From contig JAVBRU010000008.1 of assembly GCA_031547595.1 (NCBI GenBank), positions 1 to 64,000 of the forward strand: 64,000 nt of DNA, written 5' to 3'. The stretch is from JAVBRU01 sp031547595. GTDB lineage: Bacteria > Bacillota > Clostridia > Christensenellales > Aristaeellaceae. The notes beneath the pieces were generated by a model, which searched no databases, had not been told where the DNA came from, and worked only from the letters and a program-made list of their open reading frames with translations. Both the position numbers and the translations under genes were made by a program. Positions 41,693-50,328 of this stretch are shown piece by piece; position 1 is the stretch's first letter, and every line of letters begins with the position of its first letter.

Positions 41693-43864
41693 ATGATGCT
41701 GGAGCTGGTATTACAAGCGTTAAACACCCTGCGCACGCCGCAGGCGCAGGACGAGTATGACCTGCATGCCCTGGTCAGCCAGGCATTGGCAGCGCATGAA
41801 CTGCCTTTTATTCACGAAGCCAAGCTCGCCGCCCGCTGCCGTATCGACTTTTTATGTGGCGATGTGGGCATCGAAATCAAACGTGGCAAGCCTCAAAAGA
41901 CGCCGTTAATCGCGCAGCTAACGCGGTATGCGCAAAGCCCGGACATCGCCGCGCTGGTGGTGATCTTTGAGCGCAGCGTGCCCCTGCCCCGCAACATCAA
42001 CAATAAACCCGTTCATGCCGTCAGCCTGCAAAAGCTGTGGGGCGTGGCGGTGATCAACGACGGCGACAACGGGCATCTGCCCACCGCTGTGCCCGTTCCT
42101 GATTATGCGATCGAAAACGAAATATTGAGTGATATCCGGGACGACGGCCTGCCGCCCTATTTGCGCGCCAGCACGCCCGTTGGCCATGTGTACGGCACCT
42201 TATCCTACAATAAAAAACGCAAATGCTGGGTGATCAAGGGCGAGCCTTGCGTCACCGAGCTCGCCAAACGCCTCTTCCCCGGCGCGGACACCGCAAGGCG
42301 GGGCGAGGCACGCTTCAATGCGCACCGCCGCGTGGTTGGCGATGTGAACTGGCTGATGATGCGCTATCCCCTCGCCATCGCGCCCGCAGACGAAGCGCGC
42401 TGGCAGGAGGCGTTCCGCGACGCGCAGGCGTTCTACCGCCAGCGCGAAAAAGCGCGCACCGCGCCGCAGCTTTTGCAGCCCAGTGCCGATGTATTTACTG
42501 GTGAACTGCGCCCCTTTCAGCAGAGCGGCCTCAGCTGGCTGCTGATGACGCCGCGTGCGCTCTTGGCCGACGAAATGGGCCTTGGCAAAACCGTACAAGC
42601 GCTCGCGTGCCTGGCCATGGAAGGCCGCTTCCCTGCCGTGGTGGTGGTGCCGCCGCATTTGACGCGCAACTGGCTGGCCGAGAGCATGCGTTTTTTGCGC
42701 GTTCATGGCGATGCGCCCCGCGTGCATGTGATCAAGGGCTTGACGCCCTACGAGCTGCCCGCAGCCGACCTTTATATTGTGCATTATCTGCTGCTACGCG
42801 GTTGGAAACAGGCGCTGCCCAAGTATGGCTTCCAAACCGTGGTGTTTGACGAAATTCAGGAACTTCGCCACACCGGCACCGAAAAATACAGCGCCGCCAG
42901 CCTGCTGTCCGAAAGCTGCGAGCGCGTGATGGGCCTGTCCGGCACGCCCATCTACAACCAGGGCGGCGAGATCTGGAACGTGGTCAATATCTTGGATTTC
43001 CACTTCCTTGGCGATTACGAGTCGTTCACCCGCGAATGGTGCGCAGGCTATGGCAACAACATCGTGCTCAAGCCCGACCTCTTGGGCGACCATCTGCGCC
43101 GCGAGGGGCTGATGCTGCGCCGCACCAAGCAGGAGGTGCTGCCCGAGCTCCCCGAAAAGCGCCGCCTGGTGCAGCAGATTGACGCCGATGATGTGCTCTA
43201 TCAGCGTCTGATGCAGCCCGTTACCGAAAAGCTGACGCGCTGGCGCACCGATACGGAGCTGACTGCCTCGCAGCGCGCACTGCTGGAAGATCAAATCTCC
43301 CAGGAAGCGCGCCAGGCCACTGGCATCGCCAAAGCGCCCTTTGTGTGCCAGTTTGTGCGCGCGCTGCTGAGTGCGGGTGAAAAAGTGCTGCTCTTTGCCC
43401 ATCACCACGCCGTGATGGATATCATCAAAAAAGAACTCAAGACCGAGCACCCCGTCTTTATCACCGGCCGTGAAACCAGCGCACAAAAAGAACAGGCCGT
43501 CGACCGCTTCATGGAAGGGCGCAGCGACCTGTGCTGTATTTCGCTTCGCGCCGCCAGCGGCCTCAACCTGCAACGCGCCACCTGTGTGGTGTTTGGCGAG
43601 CTCGATTGGTCGCCTGCCGTGCACTCCCAGGCCGAGGACCGCGCACACCGCATCGGCCAGCGCGACTCACTCTTGTGCTACTACCTTGTCAGCCCCAAGG
43701 GCAGCGACGAGCATATCCAGGAGGCGCTTGGCCTCAAGGTCAGCCAGTTTGTCGGCCTGATGGGCGATGCGCCCCAGTCCGCAGACCAGGCGGCGGCGTC
43801 TGCCAGCTATGCCAGACGGCACGTGGAGCAGCTGGTGCGGGGGATGGGAACGCGGGAGATGTAG
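41693..43864 (+). CDS. PD-(D/E)XK nuclease-SNF2 helicase fusion
   Basis: A 723-residue protein. The first 130 residues look like a PD-(D/E)XK nuclease: RIDFL (D52) then GIEIKRGKP (E61, K63), the D-x9-ExK layout. After a linker a SNF2-type ATPase follows: LADEMGLGKT near 290, VVPPHLTRNW near 315, DEIQ near 384, GLSGTPI near 420, and the last motifs GLNLQ and RAHRIGQRD near 653. DEIQ replaces the usual DEAH. SNF2 proteins move along duplex DNA. No methylase or defence gene is adjacent and it is monocistronic, so a role in repair or defence is open. Start is ATG 41693; ATG 41696 is equally possible. Confidence 0.85.
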   Translation: MMLELVLQALNTLRTPQAQDEYDLHALVSQALAAHELPFIHEAKLAARCRIDFLCGDVGIEIKRGKPQKTPLIAQLTRYAQSPDIAALVVIFERSVPLPRNINNKPVHAVSLQKLWGVAVINDGDNGHLPTAVPVPDYAIENEILSDIRDDGLPPYLRASTPVGHVYGTLSYNKKRKCWVIKGEPCVTELAKRLFPGADTARRGEARFNAHRRVVGDVNWLMMRYPLAIAPADEARWQEAFRDAQAFYRQREKARTAPQLLQPSADVFTGELRPFQQSGLSWLLMTPRALLADEMGLGKTVQALACLAMEGRFPAVVVVPPHLTRNWLAESMRFLRVHGDAPRVHVIKGLTPYELPAADLYIVHYLLLRGWKQALPKYGFQTVVFDEIQELRHTGTEKYSAASLLSESCERVMGLSGTPIYNQGGEIWNVVNILDFHFLGDYESFTREWCAGYGNNIVLKPDLLGDHLRREGLMLRRTKQEVLPELPEKRRLVQQIDADDVLYQRLMQPVTEKLTRWRTDTELTASQRALLEDQISQEARQATGIAKAPFVCQFVRALLSAGEKVLLFAHHHAVMDIIKKELKTEHPVFITGRETSAQKEQAVDRFMEGRSDLCCISLRAASGLNLQRATCVVFGELDWSPAVHSQAEDRAHRIGQRDSLLCYYLVSPKGSDEHIQEALGLKVSQFVGLMGDAPQSADQAAASASYARRHVEQLVRGMGTREM

Positions 43865-44010
43865 ACGCGGGTGGTACTCACATCCAAATCTCCGAATCAA
43901 CCTCTTTCACCTCAATCATCGCACTGCCACGCTGCGGCGTGTCATCGCTCACTGGCAGCGCTCGGTTCTGCCGCTCGGCTGGCATCACTGATCCCTGAAC
44001 CCCCACTTTT
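43865..44010 (+). repeat. Gap with a degenerate two-hairpin repeat tail
   Basis: Behind the helicase gene the last 30 bases (43980-44010) read TGATCCCTGAACCCCCACTTTT, matching the end of repeat copy A at about 18 of 20 positions, but no matching left arm is present. The middle holds GCCACGCTGCGGCGTG and TGGCAGCG...CGCTCGGCTGG fragments. No gene is seen. Confidence 0.4.
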
Positions 44011-44727
44011 TTACTGCGCACCTTCCCATAAAATCATCATGCGTTCCTCATACAACTCGCCGGCGAACGCTTCGTCCAGGTCATTGATGGAGTAGGTTTC
44101 GTCCAGCAACATGCGCACCTTGCCCTGCGTATAATCCATCACGCAATTGCGCACAGTGCCATAGTCCGGCGCCTGTGCCATCAGCTCCGCCCGGCGCAGC
44201 AGCACCAGCTTGCCGTTTTGCCACTGGTACAGCTCATGGATGCCCGTCAGTGCGCTGTCGCGGATGTAGTTAAGCACCGTCTTGGTATCGGGCGACACCG
44301 TGATATTGGACAGCGCGGCAACACCGATATCCCGTGATTCGTAACGCCCCAGCTGCGGATTGAACATAAAGATGATATGGTCGGTGTTGGGTGCGTTGGG
44401 GCTGCAGGAAATATCCAAATCGCCATAGCCATCGCCGTCCAAATCCTGTGTGTTCAGTCCGGCGTCCTCAAACGGCTGGCTGTCTTCGCTGATCTGCTGG
44501 GAGAAATAAAGTGTTTGGAAGGGCGAAACCTCCCCATCGTGTGTCAGTGTGAGCTGATAAATGCCCTCCAGCACGGGCGCTTCGCCCACGCGCCGCTGCG
44601 TGCCTATCAGGTCGATACACATTGTCATTTCTTTCTCGTCCGTCAACGCCATCTTGTATTCCTTGGCCTGTGCCGCAAAGGGCAGCAAAAGACAGAGCAG
44701 CAATAACCCCAGCCATACTTTCTTCAT
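44011..44727 (-). CDS. Secreted protein with a DxDGDG calcium-type loop
   Basis: A 238-residue protein with signal peptide (1-21) and no recognised family beyond a loop LNTQDLDGDGYGDLD near residues 92-106 that resembles calcium-binding repeats of FG-GAP or EF-hand-like secreted proteins. The rest looks like beta strands (YRILF-type, MFNPQLGRYESRD). It resembles the XAC2610-type group by this layout, but the likeness is weak. It is alone, with no ribosome site stronger than GGAGG in the leader (AACGCGGAGGTCTACG). Confidence 0.65.
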   Translation of the reverse strand: MKKVWLGLLLLCLLLPFAAQAKEYKMALTDEKEMTMCIDLIGTQRRVGEAPVLEGIYQLTLTHDGEVSPFQTLYFSQQISEDSQPFEDAGLNTQDLDGDGYGDLDISCSPNAPNTDHIIFMFNPQLGRYESRDIGVAALSNITVSPDTKTVLNYIRDSALTGIHELYQWQNGKLVLLRRAELMAQAPDYGTVRNCVMDYTQGKVRMLLDETYSINDLDEAFAGELYEERMMILWEGAQ

Positions 44728-44794
44728 CGTAGACCTCCGCGTTGTTAAGATTACCCATACAACGCGAAAAACACTGTGCTTCTTCCCGCTCTAC

Positions 44795-44820
44795 AAAAAA
44801 AGCGCGCCTGTCTAGCGCGC
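44795..44820 (-). terminator. Terminator behind the SanA-like gene
   Basis: On the reverse strand GCGCGC, a 7-base loop and GCGCGC are followed by seven T. It ends the radC-SanA-like transcript. Confidence 0.85.
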
Positions 44821-44827
44821 CGAAAGG

Positions 44828-45442
44828 TCATTCGTTTGTGGGAATAATTTTGTTGAGGTAATATTTCCCCCAGGCCAGCAGCTCCCGGCTGTGGTTTTTC
44901 ATCCAATATTCCGGTGTGCAATCGCTGCCGATGCCGCTGGGGTTGAACCCCAAATCCCTGGCAACCGCCATCGCGCGGGGCAAATGATAATCGCTGGTGA
45001 TAATCAGCACATTCACCGTGCCCTCCGGCAATAGCGCCTTGGCGTTTTCGATGTTTTGCTGGGTGTTATAAGAGGCCGTCTCCGCGATCACATCAGCCTC
45101 GGCCACACCTCTTTCGATCAGCCAATTGCGCATCACTTCGCCCTCCGGCGCGGGCTCGTCACTGCCCTGCGCACCGCAGGTGATAATCAGCTGCTGATGC
45201 GCCTGGTATGCTTCAAGCGCGGCCTGCAAGCGCCATTCCAGCTGTACATTGGGCTGGCCGTTTGGCAATACCTGCGCGCCCAGCACGATCATGGCCGTGG
45301 TATTTGTACCATCGCCTTGTGGCACGTTGGACTCCGCATAGCTCAGCGCCGCCAAGCCTGCGCCAAAGAGCAGCACGGCCAGAACCGCCAGCTTGATAAT
45401 CAAAGAAACCACCTTCCTTAGCAATGACTTTCTTTTTCTCAT
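44828..45442 (-). CDS. YdcF/SanA family membrane-anchored protein (DUF218)
   Basis: A 204-residue protein with a basic N-terminus and one membrane helix (about 15-33), then a DUF218 domain outside the membrane. Family marks: MIVLGAQVLPNGQPN near 50, RLQAALEAY, IITCGAQGSDEP near 85, ETASYNTQQNIENAK and VLIITSDYHLPRA near 145. SanA-like proteins affect envelope permeability in enteric bacteria; the reaction is not established. Start is ATG 45442, whose ribosome site AGTGAGG contains the radC stop codon, so the two genes are coupled. Confidence 0.88.
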   Translation of the reverse strand: MRKRKSLLRKVVSLIIKLAVLAVLLFGAGLAALSYAESNVPQGDGTNTTAMIVLGAQVLPNGQPNVQLEWRLQAALEAYQAHQQLIITCGAQGSDEPAPEGEVMRNWLIERGVAEADVIAETASYNTQQNIENAKALLPEGTVNVLIITSDYHLPRAMAVARDLGFNPSGIGSDCTPEYWMKNHSRELLAWGKYYLNKIIPTNE

Positions 45443-45450
45443 TCTATGCC

Positions 45451-46215
45451 TCACTTTTGTTTTTTACTGCTGCGCGCCGGCAAAAGCCGGTCGTCCCGGC
45501 TGGCCACAAGGGACAGCGACGGCGCACTGGTCAGCGGCAAGGGAGAATCCAGCAGGTGATTGCGCGAAAAGCTGTACACATTATCCTGCGCAATCAGCAG
45601 ATGATCATACAATCGAATTTCGATGCCGGTTAACAAAGACTGGAGGGACTCGGTAATCGCAATATCCTCGTTGGAGGGGGCGACCGTGCCGCTGGGATGG
45701 TTGTGCAACAGCACCGCGCCCGTTGCGTTGTGCTTGATCAGCTGCTCCAGCACCTTCCTGGCATACACCTGCACCTCAGTCTGGGTGCCCTCGCCCACGC
45801 ACACGCACGCAATCAATTGCAACCGCGTATCCAGGCACAGCACATAAAAGCGTTCCACATGCACGCCGCGGTACAGCGTGCGGCAATAATCCTCCAGCGC
45901 CTGGGTGTTGGCCAGCAGTGTCTTTTTGGCAAGCTTGCTTTGGTCGTACATCCGCCCCATCGGTACCAGCATATGGATCAGCGTGGCGGCCTGCCGGCCG
46001 ATGCCTTTCACCTTCATCAGGTCTTCCACGCTGGCATCCAGCACCGCATGAAGGCTGCCAAAGTATTCTATCAGCTGATGTGCCTGGCTGTTCACATTGA
46101 CACGCGGAATGGCAAAGGTCAATAACAGCTCCAGCGCCTCATGCGGGGCGAAAGAGTCCAGTTCGTCTTTATAGAAGCGTTCGCGCAGCCTTTCCCGGTG
46201 CCCATCATGTTCCAT
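45451..46215 (-). CDS. radC: RadC family JAMM protein
   Basis: A 254-residue protein: helix-hairpin-helix region with KVKGIGRQAATLIH near 78, and the C-terminal RadC domain with the metal motif HNHPSGTVAPSNED near 193. RadC was named for repair, but its biochemical role is disputed. I use ATG 46215 behind GAAGGGAG; an upstream ATG seven codons earlier is less well supported. Length exceeds the usual 225 by a C-terminal tail. Promoter at 46239-46267. Confidence 0.93.
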   Translation of the reverse strand: MEHDGHRERLRERFYKDELDSFAPHEALELLLTFAIPRVNVNSQAHQLIEYFGSLHAVLDASVEDLMKVKGIGRQAATLIHMLVPMGRMYDQSKLAKKTLLANTQALEDYCRTLYRGVHVERFYVLCLDTRLQLIACVCVGEGTQTEVQVYARKVLEQLIKHNATGAVLLHNHPSGTVAPSNEDIAITESLQSLLTGIEIRLYDHLLIAQDNVYSFSRNHLLDSPLPLTSAPSLSLVASRDDRLLPARSSKKQK

Positions 46216-46238
46216 TTCGCGCACTCCCTTCGGCATTT

Positions 46239-46267
46239 ATCATACCATTGTTTGTCGAAAATTGCAA
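46239..46267 (-). promoter_or_regulatory. Promoter of radC
   Basis: Reverse strand TTGCAA (46262-46267), 17 bases, TATGAT (46239-46244), about 20-25 bases before the ATG. Confidence 0.6.
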
Positions 46268-46411
46268 CAAAATCGCCGGAACGCGCGTTTCTTACGCGTA
46301 CACATTCAACCGCTGGAAAAGAATATTTTGCAAAAGTTGTGCGAAAGGGATACCATCTGGCGTGGACATGTAGTATAATGAAGCTATCGACGAAAGAGAG
46401 GGGGGTAACGA

Positions 46412-47278
46412 TTGGCATCGTTTTGGAACACGGTACAGATGTTCTTTTATAATATCTTTAACCGCCCTAAGCTGGTCGATTATCTGGATATCCTCATCAT
46501 AGCATTTTTACTTTATCAACTGGTCAAAATCACGCGCCAGACCCGCGCCATGCAGGTGTTTAAGGGGCTGGCCATCGTGGTGGTCGCCAGCTATATCAGC
46601 GATGTGGTAGGTTTTACGGTGCTCAGCTGGGTGCTGCGAAGCGTGCTGAATAACGGTGCCGTTGTGCTGCTATTGTTATTTCAACCCGAGCTTCGCCGTG
46701 CGCTGGAGCAGATTGGCCGCGGAACCAGGCTGGAGCGCGCCACCCAGGATTCAGACGAGGACAACCGCATTATCACGCAAATCACGCAGTGCCTGCTGCG
46801 CCTGTCTAAGCGCCGCGTGGGCGCACTGATTGTATTCGAGCAGCGCACTGGCCTCAAGGACATCGCGGACACCGGCACGGCCATTGACGCCGTGATTTCA
46901 TCCCAATTGATCGAAAATATTTTTGAGCCCAACACCCCTTTGCATGACGGCGCGGTGATCATCCGCGGCGCGCGCGTGGTGGCTGCGGCCTGCATCCTCA
47001 CCCTCAGCGAATCCAGCGCCATCAGCCACGACCTGGGCACCCGCCACCGCGCCGCGCTTGGCACAAGCGAAGCAACCGATGCCATCGTGCTGATCGTATC
47101 CGAAGAAACCGGCATCATCAGCATGGCGCGCGGCGGTAAACTGACGCGGCATCTGGATGCCGCTGCTCTACAAAAAGCGCTTGCCGAAATGTATAATCAG
47201 CCGCATTCCAAGGTGTGGAAGCTTCTGCATCGGCCGGCCAAGGCGCAGAAAGTGGGTGCATCCAATGACGAATCCTAA
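46412..47278 (+). CDS. cdaA: Diadenylate cyclase
   Basis: A 288-residue membrane enzyme that joins two ATP to make cyclic di-AMP, the messenger for potassium and osmotic balance. Three membrane helices occupy about residues 25-95; the DAC domain has both catalytic motifs, LHDGAVIIRG near 178 and RHRAALG near 212, plus FQPELRRALEQIGRG before the domain. The start codon is TTG (46412) behind GAGAGGGGGGTAACGA. A TATAAT lies at 46374 with a poor -35 region. It overlaps cdaR by 14 bases, the standard pairing. Confidence 0.96.
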   Translation: MASFWNTVQMFFYNIFNRPKLVDYLDILIIAFLLYQLVKITRQTRAMQVFKGLAIVVVASYISDVVGFTVLSWVLRSVLNNGAVVLLLLFQPELRRALEQIGRGTRLERATQDSDEDNRIITQITQCLLRLSKRRVGALIVFEQRTGLKDIADTGTAIDAVISSQLIENIFEPNTPLHDGAVIIRGARVVAAACILTLSESSAISHDLGTRHRAALGTSEATDAIVLIVSEETGIISMARGGKLTRHLDAAALQKALAEMYNQPHSKVWKLLHRPAKAQKVGASNDES

Positions 47279-48332
47279 TTCTCCCCCGCTGCCGCCCGCA
47301 GAAAAAGAGCGCCAAACATCTCAATTCTTCAGCCGCTTTGCCAAGCGCTGGGGGCTTAAACTGCTCTGCCTTCTGTTTGCTGTCATCTTGTGGGGCATGC
47401 TGATTGGGCAGGACACCACCCTCATGCGCGAAAAGGTATTTACAGACGTGAGTATCAGCGTGCAAAACGCCTCCACCATGCAGCGCAACAACAACTTAAT
47501 AGTAACGGGCGGGCTGGATGAGTTGCCGCTTCTTCGCATCAAGGTGAATGTGCCGCAGAAAAATTACGCCACTGCCACCGCTGCCAATTACAATGTGCAA
47601 ATCAACCTGGCCGATATTAAAAAAACAGGTTGGGTGCCAGTCGACATCAAGACCACCTCTACATCCAACTACGGCCAGGTGCTGGAGATGTCGGAAACGA
47701 CTGTGACATTGTTCGTGGAAGAATATGTTTCTCGCGCACGCATTCCTATAAACATCCATCAAACCGGCAGTGTTCCGGAAGGGTACTATATCCATAGTCT
47801 GGAGCCGGATCCTATGCAGGTCACCATTAAAGGGCCTAAATCCCTGGTTGATAGGGTGAATTATTGCGGCGTCAGCCATGATCTAAGTCTCCTGCCGCAG
47901 CAGGCAGGCACATTGCGCGTTCCGTGTTCGTTCAAGCTGTACGATGGGCTGGATCAGGAAATTGATACTTCTAACATCACTGTCTTGTATGGTGATTTAG
48001 TACTGGACAGCATTATTGTTGAGCAAGCGCTATATCCTCTCTATACAATTCCTTTTAATGAAATTGGCTTAATCACGGGGCATGTGGCAGACGGCTATCA
48101 GATTGTCAGCGTGAAAATCGAGCCCCAAACGTTACAAGTGGCCATGGACGCATTCTATAGTTTTGATTACTCCACTGCTTATCTGGAGGGCACTGTGGAT
48201 GTGACAGGTGCCACAGAAAGCCTGACGCGCACAATTAATGTCAGCGGTGTGCCAAACAGCAAATACATAAGCACCAATACCGTGCATGTCACCGTTGAGA
48301 TCGCGCCTATCCCCACGGAGAATACGCCATGA
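47265..48332 (+). CDS. cdaR: CdaA regulatory protein with YbbR domains
   Basis: A 355-residue protein anchored by one helix (about residues 30-50, LKLLCLLFAVILWGML) with the rest outside the membrane as YbbR repeats of about 80 residues (for example around 55-140, 145-225, 230-310). CdaR binds and tunes CdaA. I start it at the ATG at 47265 inside the end of cdaA; the longer frame begins within cdaA without a ribosome site. In place of glmM, which usually follows, comes a proline-rich membrane protein gene overlapping by four bases. Confidence 0.92.
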   Translation: MTNPNSPPLPPAEKERQTSQFFSRFAKRWGLKLLCLLFAVILWGMLIGQDTTLMREKVFTDVSISVQNASTMQRNNNLIVTGGLDELPLLRIKVNVPQKNYATATAANYNVQINLADIKKTGWVPVDIKTTSTSNYGQVLEMSETTVTLFVEEYVSRARIPINIHQTGSVPEGYYIHSLEPDPMQVTIKGPKSLVDRVNYCGVSHDLSLLPQQAGTLRVPCSFKLYDGLDQEIDTSNITVLYGDLVLDSIIVEQALYPLYTIPFNEIGLITGHVADGYQIVSVKIEPQTLQVAMDAFYSFDYSTAYLEGTVDVTGATESLTRTINVSGVPNSKYISTNTVHVTVEIAPIPTENTP

Positions 48333-49030
48333 ACGCATTTGCAAACACTGTATTCAGTCTGCTGCTGGGCTGGGTGAGAAACGCCGTGCAAGCGGTGTGG
48401 AACAGCATTTCCTCCGGCGGCTCTCACGGGTTCCTCACGTGGCTTGGCGATCATTGGATTTGGCTGGTGGTCTTCCTGTGTATCGCCGGGTTTGTTTTGG
48501 ACTACCTGGTTTGGATCATCCGCTGGCGTCCGTACCGGCTGTGGCGGCAAAAGCTGCAGCGTACCTTTCATCGCATGAACCCAAACGATATGCAAAACAG
48601 CCGCCAATTCAAAAAAGGCTACACTGATGGCGTACAGCTGCAGATATCAGAGCGTGCCACCCAGCCCCAACTGTATGAAGAAGATTTGATGCCGCCGCCT
48701 GCGCAAAACCCCTTTATGCCCCCCGTGCGGGAGACGTATACGCCACCGCCGCTGTTTACACAGCCCGTGCAAGCGCAGTGGAACGACGATGCCCAGCGCA
48801 ACCGCCGCAGCCAGCGGCACGACACCGGCAAGCGTCCCTTTGAGCGGCTGGCACGCATCGGCAGCAAGCTGACAGAAACTGAAGATGAACAAGGGCTGCT
48901 GGACGGCCTGCCCCCTGCTGTCAATAAAGAGGAAGCATTTTATCAGCCGGTATTCCCGGACAACTATCCGCAGCAGTGGCCGCAGCCTAACCAAGGCGCG
49001 CAGAATCCGCCGCGCAACACCCGACCATGA
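48329..49030 (+). CDS. Membrane protein with proline-rich tail, unknown
   Basis: A 233-residue protein with two hydrophobic segments (about 5-20 and 44-65) and a long polar, proline- and glutamine-rich C-terminal part (about 115-233, QLYEEDLMPPPAQNPF, PPRNTRP). After the helices comes RWRPYRLWRQKL, a basic stretch expected on the cytoplasmic side. No family recognised. It is coupled by ATGA overlaps to cdaR before it and to the RNA methyltransferase after it, so it could be linked to cyclic di-AMP or simply be in transit in the operon. Confidence 0.7.
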   Translation: MNAFANTVFSLLLGWVRNAVQAVWNSISSGGSHGFLTWLGDHWIWLVVFLCIAGFVLDYLVWIIRWRPYRLWRQKLQRTFHRMNPNDMQNSRQFKKGYTDGVQLQISERATQPQLYEEDLMPPPAQNPFMPPVRETYTPPPLFTQPVQAQWNDDAQRNRRSQRHDTGKRPFERLARIGSKLTETEDEQGLLDGLPPAVNKEEAFYQPVFPDNYPQQWPQPNQGAQNPPRNTRP

Positions 49031-50316
49031 CGGAAATTTTGTTGCCACCTGCCTTCATGGCACGAATGAACGCCCAGCTGGGCGCGGACTTTGCGCCGTT
49101 TCTGCAGTCTTTCCAGCAGCCGCCCTGCCGCGGCATGCGCATGCGCCCCGGCCGGATTGCACCGGCGGAGGCGCTTTTGCCTGTGCCCTGGGCCGATAAT
49201 GCGTACTATATCCCTTTGGAGAGCACACTGGGCGCAAACGTATTGCACGAAGCCGGCGCTTATTATCTGCAAGAGCCCAGTGCCATGGCCGCAGCCGCCG
49301 CGCTGGATGTGCAGCCGGCAGACCGGGTGCTTGACTTATGTGCCGCACCGGGCGGCAAGTCCACGCAAATCGCGCCGCGCATCCAAAGCGGCACACTGGT
49401 ATCCAACGAAATTATCCAAAGCCGTGCCAAAATCCTCTCCCGCAATATCGAGCGCATGGGTATCACCCGCGCCGTGGTCGTAAGTGCCGAGCCGGAGAAG
49501 CTGGCGCAAGCCTGGCCGGGGTGGTTTGACAAGATATTGGTGGACGCCCCCTGCTCGGGCGAAGGGATGTTTCGCCGCCATCCGGAGGGATGTGCGCAGT
49601 GGCAGCCTTCTTCCCCCGCAGGGTGCGCTATGCGGCAGTTGGCCATCCTTCGCAGCGCCGTGCGCATGCTGAAGGGCGGCGGACGGATAGTGTACAGCAC
49701 ATGCACCTTTAGTATGGAAGAAAACGAAGGTGTGATAGAACAGTTCCTGAAAGAATTTCCCAAGTTCGCGTTGATGCCCTTCCAGCTGAACGGCCTGCCC
49801 GCATGCGATGGCATGCTGCGGCTTTGGCCGCACAAGGTGCAAGGCGAGGGGCATTTTGTAGCGCTGTTGCAGCACCGGGGCGCTCCGTCCGCTTTGCCTG
49901 CCACCATTGTGCTGCCCTCCCCTGCCAAGGCAGAAATTGCTGCATATAACCGTTTTGCAAAAGACTATCTGCAAGATGCACCTTTGCCAAACGCCGCTTT
50001 TATGAGTGATCTGATATGCGCACCGCCACTGCCGCCACTGCAAGGCATCAAGGTGCTGCGCGCAGGGCTGCATCTGGGCGAAGCGCGGGGGGAGCTGTTT
50101 GTGCCCAATCACGCTTTAGCGCTGGCTGTGACGTCGGGTGCGCAGATGCCCCTCAGCGAAGCGCAGGCACTGGCCTATTTGCACGGTGAAACCCTCCCCA
50201 CCCCCGAAAACCTTCGTGGCTGGCTGACGCCCATGTTTGAAGGGATGCAGTTGGGCTGGGGCAAGGCATCCGATGACCAGCTGAAAAACCACTACCCAAA
50301 GGGACTCAGAAAATAA
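49027..50316 (+). CDS. RsmB/NOP-type rRNA (cytosine-5) methyltransferase
   Basis: A 429-residue S-adenosylmethionine enzyme like RsmF/YebU, which methylates a cytosine of 16S rRNA. Motifs: CAAPGGKSTQIA near 104, DAPCSGEG near 172 with the catalytic cysteine, and STCTFSMEENE near 226 with the second cysteine. The C-terminal third resembles the RsmF RNA-recognition domain. It overlaps the preceding gene by four bases and the TrmH-like gene follows after 12. Confidence 0.92.
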   Translation: MTEILLPPAFMARMNAQLGADFAPFLQSFQQPPCRGMRMRPGRIAPAEALLPVPWADNAYYIPLESTLGANVLHEAGAYYLQEPSAMAAAAALDVQPADRVLDLCAAPGGKSTQIAPRIQSGTLVSNEIIQSRAKILSRNIERMGITRAVVVSAEPEKLAQAWPGWFDKILVDAPCSGEGMFRRHPEGCAQWQPSSPAGCAMRQLAILRSAVRMLKGGGRIVYSTCTFSMEENEGVIEQFLKEFPKFALMPFQLNGLPACDGMLRLWPHKVQGEGHFVALLQHRGAPSALPATIVLPSPAKAEIAAYNRFAKDYLQDAPLPNAAFMSDLICAPPLPPLQGIKVLRAGLHLGEARGELFVPNHALALAVTSGAQMPLSEAQALAYLHGETLPTPENLRGWLTPMFEGMQLGWGKASDDQLKNHYPKGLRK

Positions 50317-50328
50317 AGGAGTTTTTCC

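Noticed and set aside
41693..43864. Type I or DISARM-like defence system around the SNF2 gene
   Set aside because: No methylase, specificity subunit, PLD nuclease or other defence gene is within reach; the neighbours are wall enzymes and housekeeping genes.
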